Shown here in pieces: positions 33,202-40,120 of a stretch of DNA of 64,000 nt (positions are counted from its first letter, which is position 1; each line of letters starts with the position of its first letter). A model generated the notes under the pieces. It saw only the letters and a program-made list of their open reading frames with translations, did not search any database and was not told where the DNA came from. This stretch comes from an uncultured Bacteroidales bacterium. GTDB taxonomy: Bacteria > Bacteroidota > Bacteroidia > Bacteroidales > Paludibacteraceae. Position numbers and translations under genes: made by a program. The DNA is taken from assembly GCA_937891975.1 (NCBI GenBank), contig CALAUA010000021.1, forward strand, positions 23,878-87,877. The letters run 5' to 3'.

Positions 33202-35619
33202 CTACAACTCCACTACCGTTATTCCTGCACCGCCTCTATCGGGGTCGCCGTCGTGGAAGGAGATATCGCCTGATTTCAGGCGACGCATGCTCTTCTGACG
33301 CTCAGCAAGATAGTCACGAACGACCTGCTTCAATGCACCAGTACCTGTCCCGTGTAGGATTGTCACTTGCTCGGCATTCACCATCAAAGCATCGTCCACA
33401 TACGCTATCAGTACCTCTAATGCCTCATCGGCACGCAAACCACGGATATCCAACTCACGTTGGAAAGATAGTTTCTTCTTACGCAATTCATCCGCCACAT
33501 TGCTAACTCGTCTTTGCTCCTGGCTCTTGGTTCCTTGCTCTTGTATCAACTTGGCAGGATTCTTGGTCAGTATCTTGAGGTCGCTGAGGTCACGGAGAAC
33601 TTTGTTATTAGACCGCTTCGCTGTTAGACTGCTTTGCTGTTGGATCGCTTTGCTGTTAGACCGCTGTGCTGTTGGACTATTAGCGTTTACTTTACTTTTC
33701 AAGTTCTCCACCTTTTGGCGGGCGGCTTGGGTGGCTTTCTTCTCGGCTTTTGCCTCTTTAATCTCGCGGATAGTGCGCTCAATAGTAGCATTGCTCTTGC
33801 GCAAAAGGTCAGCAGCTTCAGCATTTGCCTCCTCCAAAATAGCGCGTTTCTTGGCCTTGATACCCGCCAATTGTTCCTCATAGTGCGCAATCTTCTCTTC
33901 GAGGTGCTTCTCGCGTTGGCGGATATTCTGGCGTTTATTCTCCCAGTAACGTTTATCGCGGGCTATGTCTTGGAGTTGCTTGTCGTAGTCAATATGTTCT
34001 TCTCCGACAATATCGGTAGCGCGTTGGATAATCGTTTCGGGCAAACCAATCTGGCGAGCAATCTCCACCGCAAAGCTACTACCTGCCTGACCAATAGAGA
34101 GTTGGAAGAGCGGTTTGAGTTGTCCTCTGTCATAGAGCATAGCACCGTTGACAATGCCATCAGTACGCTCAGCGAGGTGCTTGAGATTACCATAGTGGGT
34201 AGTAATCACGCCAAAAGCATGTTGCTCGTTGAGTTGCGAAAGCACGGCTTCGGCTATTGCGCCACCTATCATCGGTTCGGTACCTGTACCAAACTCGTCA
34301 ATCAACAATAGCGTTTGTGCGTCGGCATAACGCACAAAATGTTTCATATTACGCAAGTGAGATGAATAGGTAGAGAGGTCATCCTCAATAGACTGCTCAT
34401 CGCCAATATCAATCAAGAGTTGTTTGAAAAAGCCCATCTGGCTCGCCTCGCTCATCGGCACAGGCAAACCGCATTGCATCATGTATTGCAACATAGCTAC
34501 CGTCTTGAGGCACACGGATTTACCACCTGCGTTTGGACCGCTAATCACCAATATCCTCTCCCCTCTCGCCTCATCGCCTAATAACCTAATAGTCAGCGGC
34601 ACCACGGTCTTACCTTGACGGCGGAAATTGAGCAATAAGACAGGGTGATATGCTTCTCGCCAATCAATCATCGGTTTCTTGCTGATTTCGGGTACTATGG
34701 CGTGCATGTCGATAGCAAAGAGAGCTTTGGCACGGAGGAAATCCACCTCGCCAAGATAGTTTTCAGTTTCCAATATCTGCGGCACCTGCGGACGTATCTC
34801 TGCCGTGATAGCCATCAATATGCGCATACGTTCACGACGTTCTTCGCCTTCGAGTTCGCGTATTCGGTTGTTGGCTTCCACCACTTGTTGTGGTTCGATA
34901 AACACCGTCTTACCTGTAGCCGACTCATCGTGTACAATACCGCCAATCTTACGCTTGTAGGCAGGTGGCACAGGAAGCACTAACCTACCCTCACGCATAG
35001 TAGGTGCAGCGTCTTTGTCGAGTATGCCTTCGGCTTGTGCATGGCGGAGTATCGCATTCAGTGCACGGCTCACAGAGCCCTGCGAGGCAGTGATCTCTTT
35101 GCGCAAACGCGCCAACTCAGGCGAAGCGTTGTCACGCATCTTGCCGTAACGGTCTAGGATCGCATCAATTGATGCGATGAGGAAACCAATATTAGCCTCG
35201 CGACTCTCGACTCGCGACTCCAAAGAATTGAGCCTCCCAGCTCCCGATTCTTGACTCAACAACGGATATTTCCCCCTGTCCAACGTAGCAAAGAATCGCT
35301 CCAATTGCCCCGCATAATCGAGCATTTTGCGCAGCGAGAATAGTTCGGCTTCATCCATAAAGAGGCCTTCGATACGAATACGCGCGAGTGGCTCGCGCAG
35401 GTCGTATATCTCGCCATGAGGAAATGCCAACGCAGGGTCAGTCAGCAGAGCCATCATCTCTCGAACGCGAGCCAACAGGTCGCGTACCGTAGGATAATGC
35501 GTGAGCCACTGCATGGCATCTACACGCTCCTTGCCCAAATCGGACATACAACACCCCTTCAAGCCATCACGAATGACCTGAAAGTCGATTTTCTGCTCTA
35601 TATTATGAGGATATAACAC
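33202..35619 (-). CDS. mutS2: MutS2 family ATPase/endonuclease
   Basis: An 805-residue protein. The MutS-type ATPase core has Walker A SGPNAGGKSVCLKTVA and a Walker B region LLLIDEFGTGTEPMIGGAIA; a long coiled coil follows, then a C-terminal Smr nuclease domain (LDIRGLRADEALEVL, HGTGTGAL). MutS2 proteins suppress recombination or rescue collided ribosomes. Two low-complexity in-frame inserts come from dispersed repeats: SQESGAGRLNSLESRVESRE near residue 118-138, and an Asn/Ser/Lys-rich linker (about 640-680) encoded by 16-base tandem units. Both lie between folded domains. Confidence 0.94.
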   Translation of the reverse strand: MLYPHNIEQKIDFQVIRDGLKGCCMSDLGKERVDAMQWLTHYPTVRDLLARVREMMALLTDPALAFPHGEIYDLREPLARIRIEGLFMDEAELFSLRKMLDYAGQLERFFATLDRGKYPLLSQESGAGRLNSLESRVESREANIGFLIASIDAILDRYGKMRDNASPELARLRKEITASQGSVSRALNAILRHAQAEGILDKDAAPTMREGRLVLPVPPAYKRKIGGIVHDESATGKTVFIEPQQVVEANNRIRELEGEERRERMRILMAITAEIRPQVPQILETENYLGEVDFLRAKALFAIDMHAIVPEISKKPMIDWREAYHPVLLLNFRRQGKTVVPLTIRLLGDEARGERILVISGPNAGGKSVCLKTVAMLQYMMQCGLPVPMSEASQMGFFKQLLIDIGDEQSIEDDLSTYSSHLRNMKHFVRYADAQTLLLIDEFGTGTEPMIGGAIAEAVLSQLNEQHAFGVITTHYGNLKHLAERTDGIVNGAMLYDRGQLKPLFQLSIGQAGSSFAVEIARQIGLPETIIQRATDIVGEEHIDYDKQLQDIARDKRYWENKRQNIRQREKHLEEKIAHYEEQLAGIKAKKRAILEEANAEAADLLRKSNATIERTIREIKEAKAEKKATQAARQKVENLKSKVNANSPTAQRSNSKAIQQQSSLTAKRSNNKVLRDLSDLKILTKNPAKLIQEQGTKSQEQRRVSNVADELRKKKLSFQRELDIRGLRADEALEVLIAYVDDALMVNAEQVTILHGTGTGALKQVVRDYLAERQKSMRRLKSGDISFHDGDPDRGGAGITVVEL
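33600..33680 (-). repeat. 16-bp tandem repeat inside mutS2
   Basis: Five units of the form GTCTAACAGCGAAGCG (coding strand, with substitutions) give a serine/asparagine/lysine-rich linker. Because 16 is not a multiple of 3, successive units are read in different frames. Related single units are at 35626-35651 and 39655-39700. Confidence 0.88.
35196..35265 (-). repeat. GACTCGCGA word repeat inside mutS2
   Basis: CTCGCGACTCTCGACTCGCG then ACTCCAAAGAATTGAGCC and CCCAGCTCCCGATTCTTGAC; same vocabulary as at 10021. Translated in frame in mutS2. Confidence 0.8.
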
Positions 35620-35625
35620 AATCTA

Positions 35626-35651
35626 ACTTCTAACAGCGCAGCGGTCTAACA
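35626..35651. repeat. TCTAACAGCGCAGCGG unit between a lipoprotein gene and mutS2
   Basis: TCTAACTTCTAACAGCGCAG and CGGTCTAAC fill the spacer directly after the lipoprotein stop codon (35652) and close to the mutS2 start. Confidence 0.7.
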
Positions 35652-36131
35652 TCACGGATATGTGATGACAATATCAAACTCCATAGCAGGAGGGTTGATA
35701 TTGACATTATCTTCGTACGCAAAATCACTAGTGCGGAAGTTAAACTCTGCCCAACCTATTCCGTAGGTTAAATCGTATGTTTCGGTAAAATACAACCAAT
35801 CTCCATTCGCTGAAGGTTCCTCCACGTGCAGCACGTATGGCAGCAAGTGCTTACGAGCGTAGGTTAAACTACTGCGATCAAATACGGCATATGCCTTCAC
35901 TTCGCCATAGTCAAACACTTTCTCTGTTATCTCGGGCACTTTGATACCAACGTAGAAATAATTATTATTAAACTGATCACTCGCATCTTGCTGCGTATAT
36001 TGCCAATCACTTGCATTCACTGCCACACGAATCGTTTTCAGTGTTGCACCTTCTTGCTCAATATATGTTGGATTGCTTACACAAGCTACCAACGCTATAG
36101 TCACACCGAATAAAAACAAAATCTTTTTCAT
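35652..36131 (-). CDS. putative lipoprotein, unknown function
   Basis: A 159-residue protein with lipoprotein signal MKKILFLFGVTIALVACVSN. The mature part is beta-rich (e.g. WLYFTETYDLTYGIGWAEFN) with no known motif. It is the first gene before mutS2 and has its own promoter at 36159-36190 (minus). Confidence 0.6.
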   Translation of the reverse strand: MKKILFLFGVTIALVACVSNPTYIEQEGATLKTIRVAVNASDWQYTQQDASDQFNNNYFYVGIKVPEITEKVFDYGEVKAYAVFDRSSLTYARKHLLPYVLHVEEPSANGDWLYFTETYDLTYGIGWAEFNFRTSDFAYEDNVNINPPAMEFDIVITYP

Positions 36132-36158
36132 GAGCTTCCTATTTTACAAATTTCGCTG

Positions 36159-36206
36159 CAAAATTACCATTTTTTTTTGATATGTGCAAAAAAAAACGTA
36201 CCTTTG
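36159..36206. promoter_or_regulatory. interleaved divergent promoters (lipoprotein-mutS2 and GH73 operon)
   Basis: Minus: TTTG (36190-36187) and TAATTTTG (36166-36159), 20-base spacer. Plus: TTTG (36176-36179) and TACCTTTG (36199-36206), 19-base spacer. As at 14872-14919, the two overlap. Confidence 0.78.
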
Positions 36207-36225
36207 CGCCCTAAATACAACATTT

Positions 36226-37197
36226 ATGAAGAAAATCCTTACACTTGTCTACTTGTCTGCGCTCGCAATATGCGCCTACGCGCAGTCGCAAAATCCTTTG
36301 TACTTGGAATATATCGCAAAGTACCGCGACCTAGCCATTGAGCAGCAACGCAAGCACAATGTGCCAGCTGCCATCACCATGGCGCAAGGTATATTGGAGT
36401 CTGCGGCAGGGCAATCCGAACTTGCCACCCAAGCCAACAACCACTTCGGTATCAAATGCACTTCCGATTGGGTGGGCAAAACCTATACCTACGACGATGA
36501 TCGTAAAAACGAGTGCTTCCGCCGTTATGCCGAAGCCAGTGATTCCTACGAAGACCACTCGCTCTTCTTGCTGCGCAAGCGCTATGAGAGTCTCTTTGCA
36601 TTGCCGATAGGCGACTACAAGGCATGGGCGTATGGACTCAAGAACTGCGGCTATGCTACCGACCCTAAATACCCCGAAAAGCTCATTCGCCTCATCGAAC
36701 TATACAACCTACAATCACTCACCTTGGATCCTGACCTCAAGGACGCTGGCTTTGTAGCCGACAAGGACACCGCATGGAACGATGCACCCAACAACACCAT
36801 ACTCGATGCATCCGACACCCTTCACACTACACAGTTAAAGGATATCCAGCTCTACTACGATCATCCATCGGGCTATCGCAATGGTGTGCGCTATGTCTTG
36901 GCTTCGCAGGGCGAGACCTATGCTTCGTTAGCGTATTATCTCAACATGAACGAAAAGACCCTGCGCAAATACAACGACGCACTCGACACGCGCGACCTCA
37001 AAGCAGGCGATATGGTGTACGTCTATCCCAAGAAGAACAAAGCCAACCGCAAGCACCCTTACCACTATTTCAGACCGGGTGAGACTGCTTGGGAGATTGC
37101 TCAGCGATATGGTATTAAGCTCCAGAGTTTATACAAACTCAATGGTATCCCATACGGCACGCCTCTCACAACCCAACAACGCTTGCAACTGCGATAA
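36226..37197 (+). CDS. GH73 glucosaminidase with LysM repeats
   Basis: A 323-residue exported peptidoglycan hydrolase. The start at 36226 gives signal peptide MKKILTLVYLSALAICAYAQ and lies 20 bases after the promoter; the longer frame runs into the promoter. The glucosaminidase domain (about 24-165) has the catalytic Glu in AQGILESAAGQSELA (E58) and NNHFGIKC. Two LysM domains follow (about 220-267 and 279-322). It cleaves the glycan strand of peptidoglycan. It leads an operon with dciA-like, methyltransferase and rlmN genes. Confidence 0.92.
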   Translation: MKKILTLVYLSALAICAYAQSQNPLYLEYIAKYRDLAIEQQRKHNVPAAITMAQGILESAAGQSELATQANNHFGIKCTSDWVGKTYTYDDDRKNECFRRYAEASDSYEDHSLFLLRKRYESLFALPIGDYKAWAYGLKNCGYATDPKYPEKLIRLIELYNLQSLTLDPDLKDAGFVADKDTAWNDAPNNTILDASDTLHTTQLKDIQLYYDHPSGYRNGVRYVLASQGETYASLAYYLNMNEKTLRKYNDALDTRDLKAGDMVYVYPKKNKANRKHPYHYFRPGETAWEIAQRYGIKLQSLYKLNGIPYGTPLTTQQRLQLR

Positions 37198-37199
37198 CC

Positions 37200-37493
37200 A
37201 TGGCTATCCACAAAGCAGAATCAATAGGCACACTACTAGCGGACTTCTTCCGTGGCACAGAGGCAGAGACCACCTTGCTCGAGCGCAAGATTCCTGCCGC
37301 GTGGAGCGAAGTATTTGGGGCAACAGTCAATCAGTTCACGGGCGATATGGAAGTCAAGAATGGTACGCTCTTTGTGCACATCCACTCGGCTGCATTGCGC
37401 CAGCAGCTCTTTGAGCAACGCCACACCATTGTCCAACGCCTCAACGACAAAGTAGGCGGCACAGTAATCAAAGATATACGCCTCCTAGGATGA
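37200..37493 (+). CDS. DciA-like protein (DUF721)
   Basis: A 97-residue protein of the DUF721/DciA family, seen from WSEVFGATVNQFTGDMEVKN and the C-terminal 'RQQLFEQRHTIVQRLND' helix. DciA loads the replicative helicase DnaB in bacteria lacking DnaC. It starts 2 bases after the GH73 stop and overlaps the next gene by 4 bases. Confidence 0.8.
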   Translation: MAIHKAESIGTLLADFFRGTEAETTLLERKIPAAWSEVFGATVNQFTGDMEVKNGTLFVHIHSAALRQQLFEQRHTIVQRLNDKVGGTVIKDIRLLG

Positions 37494-38725
37494 AAGTAGA
37501 ACAACTCGCCTTACAGCGCAAACGCTATGCCCATCTCTCCGACGAAGAGTGGCGATGGATGCTCCAGCAGGTTGAGGGGCGTCAGCGTACATGCGACAAG
37601 TTGCCTACTTTTGCGCAGATAGCAGATTGGTGGTACCCTGTTCGCCTCTCGTGCGAACAATGTTCCAGCGAAGCCACAGCCCGCTACAAAGCCCAACTCA
37701 TCTCATCCCTCCCATGGAAGGGGAGGTCGGGAGGGGTCCTCACCGACCTCACAGGCGGTTATGGTGTAGATACGTATTTCATGAGCGAACATGCGCAAGA
37801 GGCGCACTATGTCGAGCAGAACGCAGAATTATGCCGAATAGCCACCCATAACTTCGCTCTCACGCGTCCGCACGTACAGATTCATAACACCTCTGCCGAA
37901 TCCTTCCTCGCCTCTTTACCCGATAGCCCAACGGGCATCATCTATATGGATCCTGCCAGAAGAGACAAAAACGGCGGCAAAGTCTTTCGCATCGAAGATT
38001 GCGAACCGAACGTAGTGCAACTGCTGCCTGCTATGCTAAGCAAAGCGAAGCAGATCATCATCAAACTCAGCCCTATGTTGGACATCACGCAAGCGCTGCG
38101 CAGTCTTCCTATTCCTTTTGACGTACATATAGTAGCGGTCAACAACGAGGTGAAAGAGGTGCTCTTGCTCTCCAAGACGGACAACACCACACCCACTATC
38201 CATGCCATTAATCTGCAACCAATACCCAATACTCCATTCCCGAATCGGGAGTCCCAGGTCCAGCAAATATTCTCCTTCACCCAAGAAGAAGAAAAACAAT
38301 CGGTATCCCGACTCCTGAATCCAACAATCATCGGTTTCCCGAATCGCGACTCACGAGTCCAACAACCATCGGTTTCTCGCCTCGCGACTCCTGATACATA
38401 CCTCTACGAACCCAACGCGGCTATCATCAAGGCGGGAGCATTCAAACTCGTTGCACAGCGCTTTGGGCTCTGCAAGATGGCGCCTAACACCCATCTATAC
38501 TACTCTGAGCAGATGGTAGAGGATTTCCCTGGCAGAGTATGGCGGATCATGGAGGTCAATCCCAAAGATACGAAGAATATCTGCGCCAGTATCCTCACGC
38601 GCAACTACCCTCTTACACCCGACCAACTGCGCAAGAAGCTCAAGGTCAAAGAGGGCGACCTACTCACCATCATCGGTGCCCGACTTGGCGATAAACCGAC
38701 ACTCTTTTTATGTGAAAAGATATGA
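37490..38725 (+). CDS. SAM-dependent methyltransferase with THUMP-like C-terminal domain
   Basis: A 411-residue protein common in Bacteroidota. The SAM-binding motif is LTDLTGGYGVDTYFMSEHA (about 84-101); the catalytic-type motif DPARRDKNGGKVFRIEDCEP lies near 151-170. The C-terminal part (LTRNYPLTPDQLRKKLKVKE) matches a THUMP-like RNA-binding module. The RNA target is unknown. In-frame repeats are inserted at SSLPWKGRSGGV (just before the SAM motif) and in a long segment of about residues 245-302 made of FPNRESQVQQ and GFPNRDSRVQQPSVSRLATP words. Start and end overlap neighbours by 4 bases. Confidence 0.85.
   Translation: MKVEQLALQRKRYAHLSDEEWRWMLQQVEGRQRTCDKLPTFAQIADWWYPVRLSCEQCSSEATARYKAQLISSLPWKGRSGGVLTDLTGGYGVDTYFMSEHAQEAHYVEQNAELCRIATHNFALTRPHVQIHNTSAESFLASLPDSPTGIIYMDPARRDKNGGKVFRIEDCEPNVVQLLPAMLSKAKQIIIKLSPMLDITQALRSLPIPFDVHIVAVNNEVKEVLLLSKTDNTTPTIHAINLQPIPNTPFPNRESQVQQIFSFTQEEEKQSVSRLLNPTIIGFPNRDSRVQQPSVSRLATPDTYLYEPNAAIIKAGAFKLVAQRFGLCKMAPNTHLYYSEQMVEDFPGRVWRIMEVNPKDTKNICASILTRNYPLTPDQLRKKLKVKEGDLLTIIGARLGDKPTLFLCEKI
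37704..37739 (+). repeat. CCCTCCC-GGGGAGG palindromic repeat inside the methyltransferase gene
   Basis: ATCCCTCCCATGGAAGGGGA followed by GGTCGGGAGGGGTCC; translated as SSLPWKGRSGGV. Same plan as the folK and vapE copies. Confidence 0.88.
38231..38400 (+). repeat. GACTC/CCCGAATCGGGAG word repeat inside the methyltransferase gene
   Basis: Blocks such as CCCGAATCGGGAGTCC, TCGGTATCCCGACTCCTGAA, TCGGTTTCCCGAATCGCGAC and TCGGTTTCTCGCCTCGCGAC recur, three of them opening with ATCGGT. All stay in frame. Confidence 0.82.
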
Positions 38726-39840
38726 ACCCATTATTAGGAAAAACTTTACAAGAACTTCAAGCCATTGCCCAAGAGGTGGGCTTACCTCGTTTTGCAGGTA
38801 AACAATTAGCCGAGTGGCTATATGTTCGCCGTGCCACATCGTTTGATGAGATGACCAATATCTCGCTCAAAGGTCGCGAAGCCCTCAAGGCGCGCTATAC
38901 GGTCGGTCGCCATGCCCCTGTAGCCGAAGCTATATCCAAAGACGGCACCAAGAAATACCTCTTCCGCATATCCAATAGCCCACAGGGCATCCCATATCCA
39001 ATAGGCGATAGCCGTCCCATACCCGATAGCAAAGCGTCCTTCATCGAATCCGTCTATATCCCTGACGACGACCGTGCTACATTATGTGTCAGCACACAGG
39101 CTGGTTGCAAGATGGGATGTCGTTTTTGTATGACAGGCACCTTGGGTTTTCATGGGCATCTCACCGCTGCTGATATCCTCAATCAAATTTTCTCCATCCC
39201 CGACGCCGACAAACTAACGAATATCGTCTATATGGGCGAAGGTGAACCGATGGACAACTTGGACAATGTATTGCGTTCGTTGGAGGTGATGACCAGTGCA
39301 TGGGGCTGTGCGTGGTCGCCCAAACGTATCACGGTGTCTTCAGTGGGTATTATCAAGGGATTGAAGCGCTTTATGGAGGAGAGCGATTGCCATTTGGCTA
39401 TATCGTTGCACAATCCTTTCGCTGCTGAACGTCAGGAGATTATGCCTATTGAGAAGGTGCATCATCTGAGCGATGTGATAGCCCTGTTGAAGCAATACGA
39501 CTGGTCTCACCAACGCCGTGTGAGTTTCGAATATATCTGTTGGGGTGGTGTTAATGATACGCCCAAGCATGCCAACGAACTGCTTCGTTTGTTGAAGGGT
39601 CTTGACTGCCGCATCAACCTCATTCGTTTCCACGTTTCACCATCTACAGGCGCAGCCGATCTACAGCGAAGCGATCTACAGCGCAGCGATCTACCATCTT
39701 CTCACGAAGCATCCATGCTCTGGCTCCGTGATTATCTCACTGCCCACGGCATCACCACCACTATCCGCCGTAGCCGTGGCGAAGATATCCTCGCCGCATG
39801 CGGTATGCTAGTCAATGCGTTGAAAACGAGTAATGGCTAA
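38722..39840 (+). CDS. rlmN: dual-specificity 23S rRNA/tRNA adenosine-C2 methyltransferase RlmN
   Basis: A 372-residue radical-SAM enzyme that makes 2-methyladenosine in 23S rRNA and some tRNAs. The radical-SAM cysteines are C129, C133 and C136 in QAGCKMGCRFCMTG; the methyl-carrier cysteine is C360 in GEDILAACGML. Two repeat-derived inserts interrupt loops: residues 83-106 (NSPQGIPYPIGDSRPIPDS) where the family has a few residues before FVESVYIP, and AADLQRSDLQRSDLPSSHEA shortly before WLRDYLTAHG. Catalytic residues are intact. Starts 4 bases inside the upstream gene. Confidence 0.95.
   Translation: MNPLLGKTLQELQAIAQEVGLPRFAGKQLAEWLYVRRATSFDEMTNISLKGREALKARYTVGRHAPVAEAISKDGTKKYLFRISNSPQGIPYPIGDSRPIPDSKASFIESVYIPDDDRATLCVSTQAGCKMGCRFCMTGTLGFHGHLTAADILNQIFSIPDADKLTNIVYMGEGEPMDNLDNVLRSLEVMTSAWGCAWSPKRITVSSVGIIKGLKRFMEESDCHLAISLHNPFAAERQEIMPIEKVHHLSDVIALLKQYDWSHQRRVSFEYICWGGVNDTPKHANELLRLLKGLDCRINLIRFHVSPSTGAADLQRSDLQRSDLPSSHEASMLWLRDYLTAHGITTTIRRSRGEDILAACGMLVNALKTSNG
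38980..39030 (+). repeat. CCAATAGCC/CCCATA word repeat inside rlmN
   Basis: TCCAATAGCCCACAGGGCAT then CCCATATCCAATAGGCGATA and GCCGTCCCATACCCGATAGC; shares the CCAATAGCC word with 32361-32382. Read in frame. Confidence 0.7.
39655..39700 (+). repeat. ATCTACAGCGAAGCG tandem units inside rlmN
   Basis: GATCTACAGCGAAGCG, ATCTACAGCGCAGCG and ATCTACC; two 15-base units giving DLQRS twice. Close relative of the 16-base mutS2 unit. Confidence 0.82.
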
Positions 39841-39844
39841 TGAA

Positions 39845-39872
39845 AAAAAATCGCTCTTTAGGGCGATTTTTT
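39845..39872 (+). terminator. terminator of the rlmN operon
   Basis: AAAAAATCGCTC (39845-39856) / GGGCGATTTTTT (39861-39872) with one G-T pair, loop TTTA, followed by T-rich sequence. Confidence 0.8.
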
Positions 39873-39874
39873 CA

Positions 39875-40045
39875 TTTTTGGCACAGTTTTTGCAACGCAT
39901 ATGTATATGGCTGATTGCAACTATTCACATACCGCATCGCATGGGCACCCTCCGACACCTGTAGGTATCGATTTGGTTCTCCCCTTATATGTATCGTGGT
40001 CACCGTCCTCGTACTGCTCCGTGCAGCTATGTGGACGGTTTTTTT
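39875..40045 (+). promoter_or_regulatory. leader region with an intrinsic terminator before a secreted-protein gene
   Basis: Between the rlmN terminator and the ATG at 40121 lies about 170 bases ending in ACCGTCC (40002-40008) / GGACGGT (40033-40039), with an inner CTGC/GCAG stem and seven T's. This looks like an attenuator or the end of a small RNA. No clear TAnnTTTG promoter or known riboswitch core was recognised. Confidence 0.45.
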
Positions 40046-40059
40046 ATGGCGTCCCTATT

Positions 40060-40095
40060 CAAACAACCGACTCCCGATTCCCGATTCCCGAATAA
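40060..40095 (+). repeat. CGACTCCCGATT words in the leader of a secreted-protein gene
   Basis: CCGACTCCCGATTCCCGATT followed by CCCGAATAA, a tandem CCCGATT word 26 bases before the start codon. Confidence 0.7.
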
Positions 40096-40120
40096 AAATA
40101 ACTATAAAACAATCAAAACA

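Noticed and set aside
39875..40045. A known riboswitch in the leader
   Set aside because: I could not match the conserved cores of cobalamin, TPP, SAM or glycine riboswitches.
39989..40120. Upstream in-frame start for the 773-residue protein
   Set aside because: It begins before the leader terminator, and the added 44 residues are encoded by leader and repeat sequence. The ATG at 40121 gives a clean signal peptide.
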